Source: Glossina fuscipes
Taxonomy: Eukaryota > Arthropoda > Insecta > Diptera > Glossinidae
Direction: 5' to 3'
Assembly (NCBI RefSeq): GCF_014805625.2
Contig: NW_024003855.1
Span: forward strand, 433,004-497,003
DNA: 64,000 nucleotides
Below the pieces are notes generated by a model that worked only from the letters and a program-made list of their open reading frames with translations, was not told the DNA's origin and did no database searches. How positions within the stretch are numbered: the first letter of the stretch is position 1; each line of letters opens with the position of its first letter. Shown here piece by piece: positions 36,900 to 48,879 of the stretch. A program made the position numbers and the translations under genes.

Positions 36900-39800
36900 G
36901 GAGACGCTAACATGTCAACACTTACCTATCATTACGTTTTCACTTTACTACAATTAAAATTACTAAAATTCAACAATGGAACATTGAGGGACTTATTAAT
37001 AACTTTGACGGACTCCGCATACTCACAAGTTATTTTAACCCAACCTTTATACCCCTTCAAGAGGTCTATCGTAGAATGTTATTCACCCAAAACATATACT
37101 GAATACTTCTCGAATACTGATCAAAATTCATATTCCAATCAGTGAGTTGATTCAGTGGCATCAGTTTAATCTCATACATATAAGCCGTAGCGATACAAAT
37201 AGTCTTTAACATAAAATTTACAGTGCTTTTATTCTATATTCCGCGTTCACAATCGTTTTCTCAGTGAGCTTCATAATTTATTCTCCGTAATTCCCCCCTT
37301 TAATTATATGCGGCGAATTTTGCAGTTGGAACAACATCTGGAGCTCAACAGGGAACAAGAATCGTGGTACTGTTTTAGAAAATGCCTTCATTCAAAGCAA
37401 TCTCTGCGTTTTAAATGATAAAAGACCAACGTATTTTTCAACTCATCACACTTTTTAGCATATTGATTTAAGATGTCGGTCTACGCAACTTTTTTCTCTG
37501 GTTTCCTGGTCTATTTCTGATGATCAACTTAATAGTGATTACTTTCGAATCATAATCAATCTTAACATTTCAAACTCCTCCGTTACTTCGGCAAAACAAG
37601 TTAAATTCCTCTGGGATAAGCAGATTTGTTTAATTACTCCAAATATGCAGAGTCATTTTTGAACACAAAGCCATTTAACGGCAACTGCAGCTATGATGCT
37701 GCTATTACGTCTAGGACCATTCGCACGGCTGCGATCCAATCCAAAAACTTTTTTAAACGAGCTAGTCTTCCTTGGTGGAACAACACGCTTTTGTTATTGG
37801 ATTTATTGCACTGCTTTAAAATATGTACTGATCATTATTAAATAAAAAGGCCAATGCTCTATTCGAGATGAAATTACGAAAATCAAAGGCACTCAATTTT
37901 GAACTTTTTTCGAAAAGAATTCGCAGAAAGTTCAATGAAAGTTGTATATAACAAAATCAACAGACTCAGTGGAACTTCAAATTTGAATGAAATTTCTGCC
38001 ATCTGCACTCCCAATGGAACTTTAACTGACGCAGACGGGATTACTAATTACTTTAAATAAGTTCGGTGGGAAGACTCCAAGATAGCAACTTTTCGAGTGA
38101 TCTTATCGAAAATAAAAGGACTCCAATTTCTCTTTCAAATGCTATTGACAGATGTGCTATGTTCCTGGAAAATTGTATATATACTTAGAACTTAAAAGTT
38201 GTTTTCTGAATTGCATCTCATACCAAATGATCAGTGCTCTGTCGAACTCAAGTAGAAAGTAATTACTTGGCCTATATAATAAGATGGTTTTCACTGGCCA
38301 CCTTCCTTACATGTGGAAACTGGCGGCAGTTGTTCCAGTTCCAAAATCTAAAAATGTCTCCATCGCATCAGATTATCGCCCAATCTCTCTTTTATGTTGC
38401 CTCTCAAAAACATTTTAAAAGATTATGGCATCTGGACTATTTTGGTTTCTTGAGTCCAAGAACCTGACTACAAAACCAATTGGTTTCAAGCTGGGTAGAG
38501 GTTGCATCAACGCTCTTTTACATACTGATTATTTTACAACCAAAGCAATTTCTGAATGAAATTAGATAACAATTCTCTCAGTTGATTTCACAAAAGCATT
38601 TGACAGAGTTGGTCTTTATGTTACACTATGGAACCATGGTATGTTGAACCCAAATTCTTCAACTATATGAAATCATTCATCGCTCATCATCGGCGATTTA
38701 AAATTAGAGATAATCATCTCTCTGATTCTTTTCTACTAATGAACGGCATTTCACAAGATCTTCTCTTTCTGGCACTTTTGTTCAAATTGCTTTCAATGAA
38801 ATTAGTGAAATTCTTTGCCGTATACCGGGAAATGAACATTGTCTCCGCGGGGACGACATATACATTTTATTAAAGAGAATGATAGTACGAAAGCAACCAA
38901 TATTCTCGAATCTATTGTACGAGAGATTACCACATGAGCAAATACGTCAGGCGATAAAATTTCAATACAAGAATTAAAAAAATTGCGCATTTGTCGAAAG
39001 CAGATATGTGTGATGCAGGAATTCGATTGATGCATATAAATGACTTACCAGTACTAAACGTGCTGACGCTCCATATTCTTGGGCATACGTTTTTCAACAA
39101 ATATCGTTAGAAAACCCACTGTCTTCGGTTAAAAAAATCAATTTTAATAAAGGTGAATTTCATACAAAACGTTGCTTGGAAAACCCATGCGCACATTAAC
39201 ACTATTACTTATCTTACCAAAATGCTTGTTTTAAGCAAGATTAACTTTGCTTTCATAATTTATGGCAATAGCTGCAAATAAAATGTCAACATCCTTAAAT
39301 CAGTCTATTACCAAGCTTTCGCTATTATGCTTTTCGGACGACACCCATTAACAACATCATAAGTGAAACTGGTCTTCTAGCTTTAGAAAATAGACTTTTT
39401 GAATTAACAGCTAAAAACGTGCCCAAGCTTCTTAATTCAAGCAAATCTAATCTCGGTGTAGATGTGAAAAGGATTATTGTTGCCAAGAAAATTCGAAAGC
39501 CACCATCCGCAATTGACTATTATTTGTATTTTGCGAAGCAATTGAACCTTCCTAAATCTCCATGGGTTTTCAAAGACTAACCTTTCGACATTTCTCTGTC
39601 TATGTACGAGAAAGAAGACACTTCAAATTACGTTTTCAGGAATTTAATTGCTGAAAAAACCCAAATACTGGAGAGTAACTGATGGAATCTTTTATATACA
39701 GATGGCTCTAAATCCTTCGGTCTGCCACTTGCTTGTGCCGTGGTAGATGCTTCAGGACAGGTTCTTCTTTATCACATGTTTTACTTTCCCAACCGAAACC

Positions 39801-40470
39801 GGAACTTTCCTTTACGCTACGAACTTTCCTTATAAAGCTAACCTAAAAGCTGCCATTGTTAGTGATACTTTGTCTATATTAAAAACTATGAGAAATCCTT
39901 CGATCTCAAAATGGAGCGCCGTTATCAAATTAAGGAATATCATTACAACGTCCGCCGATAAAATTATAATGCTTTAGGTACCAAATCATATCAGTTTATT
40001 AAAAAATGAGCAAGCTGATCCAACGGCGAGGTAAGCTACATCTGCACGTCTAATTATGGATTCTGTTATGGAAATGTTGGACTTTCATTGGAAGAAATGT
40101 TCAAGAGAAAATTATGGTAGAAAATGTACAATACTATCATCAGCGATGCTCTTCTATCAGTCTTTAATTAATTCCACCTCTATATCCAACAAGTATTAGG
40201 AAAATCAAGATCAACATATTTTCGGGAACTCGCCTTGGCCATACAACGGCAACTGACCAATGGATCTTAAAAAAGTCTTCTTCCCCAATTTACAATTGTG
40301 GACAAATTCTCATTATAAAGCACCTTTTTTGTGATTGTCTTAAATTTTCCATTGCTAAAAGTATTGCATTTGGAGCAACTAATCCTATGTACATCCAAAA
40401 ATCAGTAACAGAACGCAATATCAATACAATAAATTACTTAATTGAAACTGTTAGGCTTAATATCTAATGT
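36900..40470 (+). pseudogene. I-clade LINE pol (ORF2): EN, RT, RNase H
   Basis: The endonuclease starts at about 36965 with KIQQWNIEGLINN, the 'ILQWN..GL' opening of APE-type nucleases. The RT begins near 38323 with AAVVPVPKSKN and SDYRPISLLCC, followed by the FTKAFDRVGL motif (38590-38617). The catalytic loop is RGDD instead of YADD: both Asp codons at 38852-38857 persist but Tyr-Ala is lost. RNase H is marked by YTDGSKS (Asp at 39701-39703) and a late VPNHISLLKNEQAD segment (39980-40020). A final GTRLGHTTATDQW segment and a Cys-rich tail (about 40225-40340) are the usual C-terminal signature. Many frameshifts and stops are present. The stop near 40465 is followed by about 90 bases of 3' UTR and the TAA tail. 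Confidence 0.85.
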
Positions 40471-40558
40471 TCTTTTCTAAATAAGAGTCGATAAGGTTAC
40501 TAGTGCTCAATGTCTTTTTCTTTTTAGTTTAAGAATTTATTTCATTGGTGTAAAATTA

Positions 40559-40570
40559 TAATAATAATAA
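40559..40570 (+). repeat. (TAA)4 tail of the I-clade element
   Basis: Four TAA units directly after TTA at the 3' end of the LINE. I-factor-like elements end in short TAA runs, so this marks the element's 3' terminus. Confidence 0.75.
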
Positions 40571-40589
40571 TAGCATATTTTATTAAAAC

Positions 40590-41830
40590 TACAATATTTG
40601 TTATCAATTTGTTCTCTGTGTAATTTTCGACAAAGTTTCCATTACCGATTTTGGAAGCTGGAAGGAGAAATCCAATCTTCCCGAAAATAGGAAGTCTACA
40701 GGTTTCGAGGAAAAGGTCGAAGCTATACGTTCTAACGCAGTAAAATTTCAAGAGAAAGAGCCATCTGGACCTGCTAGACAAATAAACTCAACGAATTTAG
40801 AAATTATGATATCCCATGATTAAAAAAATTTTTCTTACAGATTGATTATAGACAATGTGTTAAAATAGAGTGAAAGTTTAGTTAGAAGAATTTAACAAAA
40901 ACCTTTGAAAGTTAACAATTATTCAATGTTTCGTAGCAAGCAAGGAAGAATGAGGTGGCCTTTCTTTCAAAGTTGATAATTTCGTAAAATCGTGATGGAA
41001 TTACTTAAGAAAGCAGATTTCATCAAAAAAAAAGTTTTCGGAGCTGAATTGAGAGAATTACTTCTGAGAATAAAGGCCATAACATAATCTCAAACAGAAC
41101 TACTGTTTTTGAATTTTCTGAACAACTTGTTTTTCGTTTTTTTCTTATGAATTTCAAGCCTGCATTGACCAGTTGACTGATGCTGGGAGCAACGTAAGAC
41201 TATTGTATTCGGGGTGAGGAAATACCAAATATGGGCATATCTAAAAGAGAACGCTGCAATATATATGTTCATAAGGGAAGCACCCAAAGATTAATGTAAG
41301 ACTTGTAAATGAAGTAATATCAATTTTATTATGATCTTCAATCAATCAATCATCTTAATCTTAGGTGATTATGATTAGGTTAGATAAGTTAGAAAAAGTG
41401 AAAATATCAGAGTTTATGTATACATAAAAAGAAGAGCAATGATCTTCAATTAAGAGAAAGGGAAAACAGGACTAATTGAAAAATCCTTTAGGAAAGAAAT
41501 GAAAAGTCCTCTAAAGAATTTAAATCCAACATCGTATCATGGATGTTTAGGATGTCATTATATTGGGGAAAGCGTATATCAAAGATAAAGACTATATTGA
41601 GAAGGTTGTTAGATCTACCTGCAGATGTGGTAGCAATCAGAAGAATTGCATCTTTATTAGAACTTTGACTCACGAATAAGAAGTATATTTTTTATAGACG
41701 CTAGCAATGGAATTCGGAATAGATTATGTTGTGATTATTATTATTATTTTAATTAATTTAACTAGGGAAATAAATTGTAAAACTAAACTCTTAAAGCGTT
41801 AGCATCTCAGGTTATGGGCCTAACTAAAAA
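40590..41830 (+). other. Unassigned stretch with a plus-strand open run
   Basis: Around 40640-40825 the plus strand reads a Lys/Glu/Ser-rich peptide (TDFGSWKEKSNLPENRKSTG) without a stop for some 60 codons. It is not recognised and could be a gag relic. The remainder to 41830 holds only short runs. Confidence 0.3.
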
Positions 41831-41833
41831 CTC

Positions 41834-41906
41834 TACTGCATTTGAGATTTGAACCCAAGACCATTCAGTTGTTAGGCGAGACCCTTTGCCTACATCGTCA
41901 CTCAAG
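41834..41906 (-). repeat. tRNA-derived SINE-like or tRNA pseudogene segment
   Basis: On the minus strand this reads TAGGCAAAGGGTCTCG (41877-41892), similar to a pol III A box, and about 20 bases later GGGTTCAAATC (41846-41856), close to the B box GGTTCGANTCC. The intervening bases resemble a tRNA anticodon arm. The acceptor ends do not pair convincingly, so an intact tRNA gene is unlikely. A tRNA-derived SINE head or a tRNA pseudogene fits better. Confidence 0.4.
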
Positions 41907-41909
41907 CGG

Positions 41910-43220
41910 ATGCAAAAAGTTTACAAACGTGTGATTATTTTTATTAAGTTGTTATAACTTTTCCACACAGCATTAAATATCAAATTATCTTAGCTAACTT
42001 ACTTAGTGTCGAGGGGCCAAGACAGTCATTGCAATACCTTGTGATCACACGCTATCGCTATCTATGAAATTAAAGTGCTTTTGTCACAGGAGTTAATAAA
42101 AATAAAATTGATTCATTTCAGATTCGTTCTGCTGTTATACCATTTTATGCTCCCAAAATGCACCAAATTTTTTTTTACAAAATTTACCTACGTTAGCAAA
42201 AAATATTGTTTTATTTGCAAATGTACTATTTTGGATAAATGGCATAACAAAAAGTATGCTTTGTTTCTTTTTGCTTAACGTTAGTATAACTTCACTCCTA
42301 TAGGCGGCTATCGATTTGTAGGGTTCGTTGCAAACGAATGCACTGTGGATCGATTGCTTCAACGTGTTTATTACTACTTTTGTTTACAATGATACATAAA
42401 TACACTTGAATTTTTTTTGTGTTATAGTACTCTATGATCGACAACCATGGAAATACTTCAAGAAACTTGAAAACTGAAAAGTTATAAGAGGATCACTACC
42501 TGTTATCCGGTGTCATTTCTGAACACTGGCAATCAAATAAAAAGAATATCTTAGCTATTATAACGAATTGAATAGTTTCCAGCAAACTTCAAACAGGAAA
42601 AACAGAAAATAATTATGCAAAGTGTATTATTTTGTTTTGATAACTTGCTTGCGACGAAATATTTTTAATTATGTTAGCCTTGAATCAGCTTTTATTATTT
42701 TCTGAAGTTGTAATTCACTTTTCCATTGTTCAGTTTTTAAACTTCGCTATAATAAAAGGTTAAGTTTATTACAGAATATGAGCTTAGACACGAAACAATT
42801 TTTTTGATACCTATTTGTTCATATTCTAATTTTGTATGTGGTGCATATGTGTGTCGCAAAAGATAAGAAACTTCTTGAAATACGCCGAAGGCAAAAGAAG
42901 CTGATGAAATTGGGAACAAAGAGTGAAAGGGCCAACAATTATCTTGAGGATTTCAGCCATTCAAATTCTGGCATTCAAACAGCGTAAAACGTGTCGTAAG
43001 AACGAAACTTCTAAGAAATTCAAGGAATATTAATCAATGCCCGAGAGATCAATAGACATCCATTGAAGATACTTAAAAGCGAAAATGACTTGGAATTGAT
43101 CAGCAACTTTTTTTATTCTTATTTAACACAACATGGGGCAATATACCAATTAGTTGTCCTGTGTATGTCTTAACAAAACGACATGCCCGAGCGATTTAAT
43201 CGTAACGTTGATTGGAATGA
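41910..43220. other. Noncoding AT-rich stretch
   Basis: No recognisable coding sequence. Short open runs at 42075-42278, 42135-42362, and 42737-42919 show no motifs. Confidence 0.4.
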
Positions 43221-43225
43221 CTTCG

Positions 43226-45172
43226 TGTTAATTTGCAAACTCTTATTACAATGGACGTAATCATTTTTTGTCTTCTCACTTTGAAATAGTCCTCATTCTT
43301 TTTTTATCTCTATCAATGTTAATTTTAAAATATATGCTTCGATAAAATTGTTGGCTTTTTTTTGCTACTGCAAGAAGGAAATAAAAAGCTAACTCCAACA
43401 GACTGAACCAAGGGGCAAATTCCTGGACCAGAGGTGCCACTAAGGGAAGTGAGTTTATTTAAACGGTTGCTGGGCTCGAAAACGATCCATGATGGATGTG
43501 TGCAACAATATGTTTGCAAATTTAACGCTATCCCAGAAAAGTTTGTTAAGTATGTTGTTTTGTAATTTTTTTTAGAATCACGTAACGATTTACCAGGATT
43601 GAACGCCATCAATATACCATTAATCAATTTTTGGTAGGGAAGCAAATATTACTCAAGAAGCCAAAGTATCGAATACGAAAGGTGGGGGGAATAGGAGATT
43701 TAAGAAAATAGCAGTAACTGTAAAAATGGACGGTTTGCAGCAACAAATGACGACACTATCGTTAAAAAGTTGGTGTGTCCATGGTCATACACCATCCTGC
43801 ATATGGTGCAACAAGGATATGTTTGAAGAATTCGGAGAACACCAGGAAACTATTGTCAACGGACGATTTGTTCGACATGCGAGCAACGGAAAGAAACTCA
43901 AAATAGTCCATATGGACGTATGTGAATTTATTACCACATTGATGGTGCAAAATATGTGCTCACTTTTATTGAAGATAATTCTTACTTTTATTGAAGATGG
44001 TTCTCGATTCTCTATGCGTTTACTTTCTGCGAAATAAAAGAGAAGCCTTTGAGAACTTCAAGGAATTTAAAACAAATACTGAATGTAAAAAAGGAACGAA
44101 ATTAAAAATTCTGAGAAGTGACGACAGTGCGGAGTTTGTCAGTAAGGTTTTTAATTATTAATTGAAGGGAAATGAAATTTGGCGGTAATTAACGGCACTA
44201 TATGCACTGCAACAGAAAGATATCGCGGAACGTTTCAATTCTACTCTAATTGATTTGGCAAAGCTTATGCTGGTTGACGCAGGCATTACAGCCTGAATCA
44301 ATCCACACAGCTGCATTGTTACTTAATAGGACGCCAACTAAAGCGCTAGAATAAATAGCATCTTGTAAATTATAGTATGGCAAACACCTACAGTAAGAGA
44401 TTTAAGAGCATTTGACTTTAAGGCAATTGGGTTCGATAAATGTCAGCAAAATAAATTTAAATCACGAGGCAGAGAATACATTGTGGCCGGTTATTTGAAC
44501 ACATCAAACGCATGTCGACTCTTCACATAGTTACTAAAAAATTGACCGCGAGTAGAAGTGTACATTTTATTTAACCTAACAAAACCAGAGTATGTTTATC
44601 TTGATTTCACTGACACCACCTGCGCCAGATGACTCTGAAAAATGATAAACTGAAATTATTAAAACTTCCTCAAGGGCCAAAGTTGCTCGTAACAAACGAG
44701 ATTTTATTGTGACAAGGGGCAAAGATGGAAATGTAGAGATCTAAATTCCGCAGAAACGCTTTCGGCAGTACTATCGGTTGTGATACCCTTATCATCTGAC
44801 TATCGCTTTGGCAATGGAAATATTTGGATTTTGTACATAACGGAATTTAATTTTGAGAAGGAAATACGTATGCAAAAACATAATAATTCAAAAGGAGCAA
44901 TTCAAAACAAGATATATAGAAGTTCGGTGCATTGAGGACGCGGTTGCTGACACTCTTATACAAAACCGCCCAAGAATACATCATGACAAATTTATGAACA
45001 TGGTAAATTTGTCTCACATTTCTTATTTATATCTGCGTGTTTGTTTTTACGAAAATAGCGTTCTATATGTTCAATTAGTTCGTTGTTTGCTTCCCCACTT
45101 TGAAATATGTTGCATTCATTTTTCACCTTTATAATTATTAATTTTAAAATCTGCATATGAATAAAATTGCGG
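43226..45172 (+). mobile_element. Internally deleted Ty1/copia-like element with LTR pair
   Basis: A roughly 130-bp segment at 43226-43355 and one at 45038-45172 are related. Both start TGTT and share CACTTTGAAATA, CATT-TTT, and TTAATTTTAAAAT...GATAAAATTG blocks, in the right positions to be LTRs. Between them, in copia order, lie integrase pieces (43700-44560) and the very C-terminus of the RNase H region (44890-45010). Gag, protease, and reverse transcriptase are absent, giving a 1.95-kb deletion derivative. LTR ends are inferred from TG starts; the right ends are uncertain. Confidence 0.55.
43700..45010 (+). pseudogene. copia pol remnants: integrase and RNase H C-terminus
   Basis: Integrase is recognised from KLKIVHMDVCE (43891-43925), the first catalytic-Asp motif, then DGAKYVLTFIED in another frame. 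Next come REAFENFKEF and LRSDDSAEFVSK with the second Asp (44110-44150), and ERFNSTLIDLAKLMLVDAG (about 44226-44284) with the third acidic residue. The distal LRAFDFKAIG and KSRGREYIVAGYLN blocks run to about 44510. At 44890-45000 the frame RCIEDAVADTLIQNRP matches the last residues of copia polyproteins ('TE...AD.LTK.LPR'). A 22-base internal tandem duplication (ACTTTTATTGAAGAT...) at about 43964-44007 shifts the frame. RT is deleted. Confidence 0.75.
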
Positions 45173-45189
45173 CAAACTGTTGCGAATAT

Positions 45190-45690
45190 AGACAATAAAA
45201 GCAGCCGCGTGCTTGCGCAATATAGAGCTCCAATAAAAGCACTGAAGATAATGGCATTATTTGAAATGTGGCATGGCAAGAAATCACCGGTAACTAGTTT
45301 AGAGGTTTGGTTCCTTGACTACTGCATTAGATAAAAAAGACAACCTTCCAAATTTAAATCAAACGCTAAAGAGTATCTAAGTAAGCTACTCCGATACATG
45401 GAAAGTCCATAGATTCCACGATAATTCAAATCGTAAAATTATTGTAAGCAGAAATGGTTATTTTGTAGAAACCATTTAAGTAATAGATTGTATTGAATTA
45501 GATCGATTAATATTTGGCTGATTGAAGATGTCAGTATCATTGCTAATGATGAAGATAACCAGGCAAAGACGGCGGAATCAAACTCTTGTAGCTCGAACGA
45601 TATAGTGGTCGATATTGTCACCAAAAAGTTGTAGAAGGTAGAGCACGAAAAATGTGTGAAGTTATTAAACGTAGTGAATTCATTTTGTTG
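45190..45690 (+). pseudogene. Second copia integrase fragment
   Basis: Immediately right of the LTR-like segment, the plus strand reads YRAPIKALKIMALFEMWHGK, then KSPVTSLEVW. This is the 'NR.P.KAL....P.E.WHGKKP....LRVFG' region of copia integrases, with LRVFG degraded. Further readable pieces run to about 45440, then a Ser/Asp-rich stretch to 45630 that may be the integrase-RT linker. Because this region is downstream of an LTR, it must come from a different copy than 43226-45172. The latter may have inserted into it. Confidence 0.6.
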
Positions 45691-46149
45691 GATATTTTCT
45701 CGTTAAGAGGATGTGTTTTATTTATGACCTACTTGCAAAGAAAAAATTTTTAATCGTCTGAATCAATATCTCCTAAAAGCTAAGATCTAAAGCAATATAT
45801 ATTTTTACAAGGCCAAAAAAATTATAAAAAAATGAAAATATACATAAAAATAAAAAACCTAGGAATTTGACCAATCAGAATTGCATACTCCATCAAAGTC
45901 TGATCGACTTTACATGTGGGATTTCACATTTGTCTATGAAAGGTCTTAAGAAAGAAATTGAAAATAAGAATAGAATAGCAGAATATATTAGTGAAATGTT
46001 GTGATAAATCTCCGAATTTACATCCGATTGTGGAGGAGCTGACAGCAAATCTTTTTCCTTAGAACATTATAACTTTTCTTTCTCTAGAAAAGTTATATAT
46101 AAATAAACAAAGAATGACCATGTTTAATCTCAAAGTAAAGGTGAAGAAA

Positions 46150-46300
46150 AGTTATCAAAACACATTTTATATTTATTTGCTGGTGCTGCTGATGGCTGTA
46201 GTATTGACACTGCACTGCTGATCATATTTCACATCAAATATGTGTGTTGGTGGTAAAGTGCTGACTTTATGGCGATAACTCCTCCGACGTCATACTTACA
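46150..46300 (-). repeat. LTR-like segment related to 55145-55290
   Basis: Shares with 55145-55290, in the same orientation, TTTATT-GC, GCTGCTGATGGCT, TGACACTGCA, TCATATTTCACA, and GTTTATGGC-ATAA blocks. The partner lies beside a primer-binding site, so this is probably the 3' LTR, or a solo LTR, of a related minus-strand gypsy-type element. Confidence 0.55.
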
Positions 46301-46309
46301 TAAGCCGTC

Positions 46310-47160
46310 CTCTGGTTTAGCCATGGTTTGAATTTGAATTGAAATTTCTTATACACTAACTTAGGTGTAGGATATTTTATGAGAAAATAAATGACATCAT
46401 TTGCCATTGTGCTAGAGGAATCATTCGTTGGAATTAAATCAATTTCTTAGCGTCCGAAATCAACAGATTAAGCAAGCCAATTTTTGCGAGCGTGGAAAGA
46501 ATTATATTATCCAGGTCAGCAATTGTCGCTCTATTCCTTGCTACTAACAATTCAAAGAGGTTCCCAATATTTAGTTTTCCCTCTTTCTTCGCTGACAGAT
46601 TTTGATTCACTCTTCACCTTAAGTGTGCTATTTGCATCGGTACTTACATTAATCTGCCTACATTGTTGTTTAATAATTTGTTTCTCAATGTTCTGCATTC
46701 ATTCAAACTCGTCGTAATGTGGCGTTTCAGTAATATATTTTAATATTGTTCCTAAAGCATTCAATCCGTGTCTTTGCCTGTGGTGTAAACTTACTAACTT
46801 TTGAAGTTTATTAATTTCATCAGGATCTGCTAGAACATTTTCTTCATATTTGACTCGGGAAGTATGCAAGATGCCTTAGCTGCTTCATTCTTTAAATCTG
46901 AGTATAATGTAACGGGAAGAGCGATTGATTCGCTTTGTAAAATCTTCGAAAAGAGTCCTTTTCTTTATTGAACATCTTTCTGTTTTTATACAATTTTTGT
47001 CTTCACAGTAGTTACATTATTGTGTTGTTATTCTATACAATTTTTGTTAATGATAGCGTAAATTACTATCGCACTTATTAATTTAGTCATTGGAGACTTG
47101 GTAAAATGAGATTTTTTTCAATTGTACATTTTGTTTGCTTTGCTACTGAAGTGTGCGATA
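46310..47160. other. Unassigned stretch inside gypsy complex
   Basis: A 77-codon open run on the plus strand at 46484-46717 and scattered minus-strand runs have no identifiable domain. Position next to an LTR-like segment suggests degraded element interior. Confidence 0.35.
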
Positions 47161-47169
47161 AATTTTGTT

Positions 47170-47960
47170 TATTATTATTTTGTTTTCTTTCCAAATTCGT
47201 AATATTGAATTTGTACTCTACATTGAACATAATGTTTTTCTAAATACTCAAAAGAGAGTTTGGCTTCCTCTGGCCATTCGAATGTCCTCTTTTCCTTTAA
47301 TATGTCAGTCAGGGGTGTGGACAATGAGATTAGGCACAAGACGATGGTACCAACCACAAATACCTAAAAAGCTTTGCAATTGGCGAACAGATTCCAGCAA
47401 ACGACAGTCACGAATGGCCTGCAGTTTGTCAGTATCTGTTTGGATGGTTCCATTACGTACAATACGTCCAAAGTATTTTCCCCCTTTTTCCGAAAACTTT
47501 GTTTTTTCAATATTAATAGTTAAACCTTTGCACTCGAGGGCTCCGCTACGGAGACATTGTAAATAATTTGCAGTTCTTAACATAAAAACAAAAACAAATC
47601 GTAAAAACTAGTATACGGGTGTTTCGCAGTCGGTCACAAATGACGGTCGCGGCTCGCGGATTGTAGTCCGAATGACAAAAAACTTCGAATGCAAAGGTTT
47701 AAATTAGCTTTCCATACACACAAAGCAATTTTAAACAGTGTTTGGAGTTCATTAAAAGTCTCGGAGATAATTAATAAGTCATCCAAATAACCAAAGATTT
47801 TGGGACGTAGATGAGGCGAGATCATCTGGTCCATTAATCGGCACCTGATTTGGTATGCGTTGCACAACCCAAACAGCACTATCAGGAATTGGTATATTGA
47901 ACGACCAGACACTGTAAAAGTCATCGTCTCCTTTGAATTGTCACTTAACGATATTTACCA
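47170..47960 (-). pseudogene. Ty3/gypsy reverse transcriptase fragment
   Basis: On the minus strand, 47924-47634 reads YQFLIVLFGLCNAYQIRCRL and then FGYLDDLLIISETF, the RT palm with an intact Tyr-Leu-Asp-Asp site (Y-x-D-D). After about 50 bases of damage, 47583-47305 continues with GLTINIEKTKF, YFGRIVRNGTIQTD, and LQSFLGICGWYHRLVPN. A further frame (to 47175) reads TPLTDILKEKRTFEWPEEAK, the start of the connection to RNase H. Order and strand are consistent over 0.8 kb with two or three frame changes. The gag and integrase of this copy are not adjacent. Confidence 0.8.
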
Positions 47961-48099
47961 AAAGTCAACTTTTAAGTGCAGGCTTGTAACATATTCGGTA
48001 ACCTACTCGATATTCCAGAGGATAACCGTCTTTAAACGTAAAGGTGTTTACTTAACGCCCGTTTAGACAAATTTGGATCTTCGCTGGTTTGATTACTAA

Positions 48100-48700
48100 A
48101 TTCACAAGTAAAAATCAAGGGCTCTGTGATTCCTCTGTAACCTTGTAATGAATATCTCTTTGGATATGTATTTAAATACATCGTCTTGTAGGCTTAATGC
48201 ATAGTCTAAGAAATTAAACTTGTTTACTTTTGATGTCAATTTTTCCAAGAGCGAATCGAAATGGTCTGGATATTCATTGCATCTCACACCTGTGCAGTTT
48301 AATTCTTTAACATTCTCAATTATAATATCTTTTATATCGCTTTCGAATTTAAATTCCAATTTTCTTGTGTTCTTAATGTCATTTATTGACCACGTATTTA
48401 GTTGTTCATTGTTTGTGTTTTCTCTTACCGATTTGCTTCCGGTAATGACTAACGTCTTTTTATCCGTTCTTGGTCTTCTTGTCTGGATATTGGAATCATC
48501 TCTTTTAATACATCCGAATTTATATTTATCCTCGATAAGGCGTCAGCGTTAATGTTGCTTGAACCTTTTTTATAAATGATGTCGAAATCGTAGTCTGATA
48601 ATTCTATTCTTATTCTAGTTAATTTTGTGGTGGAGTTTTTGCGGGAGAATAGTGATATTATTGGTCTGTGATCAGTTATCACTGTGAATTTTTTGCCGAA
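48100..48700 (-). pseudogene. Ty3/gypsy RNase H end and linker
   Basis: Minus-strand 48682-48449 reads ITDHRPIISLFSRKNSTTKL, RIELSDYDFDIIYKKGSSN, and NADALSRI, the diagnostic end of gypsy-type RNase H. It continues through a charged linker into an open run at 48359-48102 with Asp/Lys-rich sequence that is not recognised. Because it lies upstream, in minus-strand terms, of the RT at 47.2-47.96 kb, the order RNase H then RT is wrong for a single element. Two elements or a rearrangement are required. Confidence 0.75.
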
Positions 48701-48879
48701 TAAGTAGGGGCTGAAATGAGTAATTCTTTTTCTTTGGTGAGAGCAAACATGTAAACGAAATCAGTATTATGGGCATTCTTAGATCAGAATTACGCTCTTT
48801 GAATATAAATATTGCGGAACGTCAATCAAATGCTGCTAATTCTTTAATTGCCAAGTTCGCTCTTTTTTCCGATACAGTC

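Larger units (their letters stand above)
35690..40570 (+). mobile_element. Nearly complete I-clade LINE ending in (TAA)4
   Basis: A degenerate non-LTR retrotransposon of the I clade. It has gag with CCHC zinc knuckles, endonuclease, reverse transcriptase, and RNase H, and it terminates in (TAA)4 at 40559-40570 instead of poly(A). Presence of RNase H plus a TAA-repeat tail is characteristic of the Drosophila I factor group. The length, about 4.9 kb from the first gag similarity, is close to the 5.4 kb of the I factor, so only the 5' UTR may be missing. Every domain is interrupted by stops and frameshifts, so the copy is dead. Confidence 0.85.

Noticed and set aside
42301..42362. GC-balanced segment considered as a small exon
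   Set aside because: Short, with no consensus splice sites and no conserved motif.
47165..47566. 133-codon plus-strand open run
   Set aside because: Antisense shadow of the gypsy reverse transcriptase read on the minus strand.
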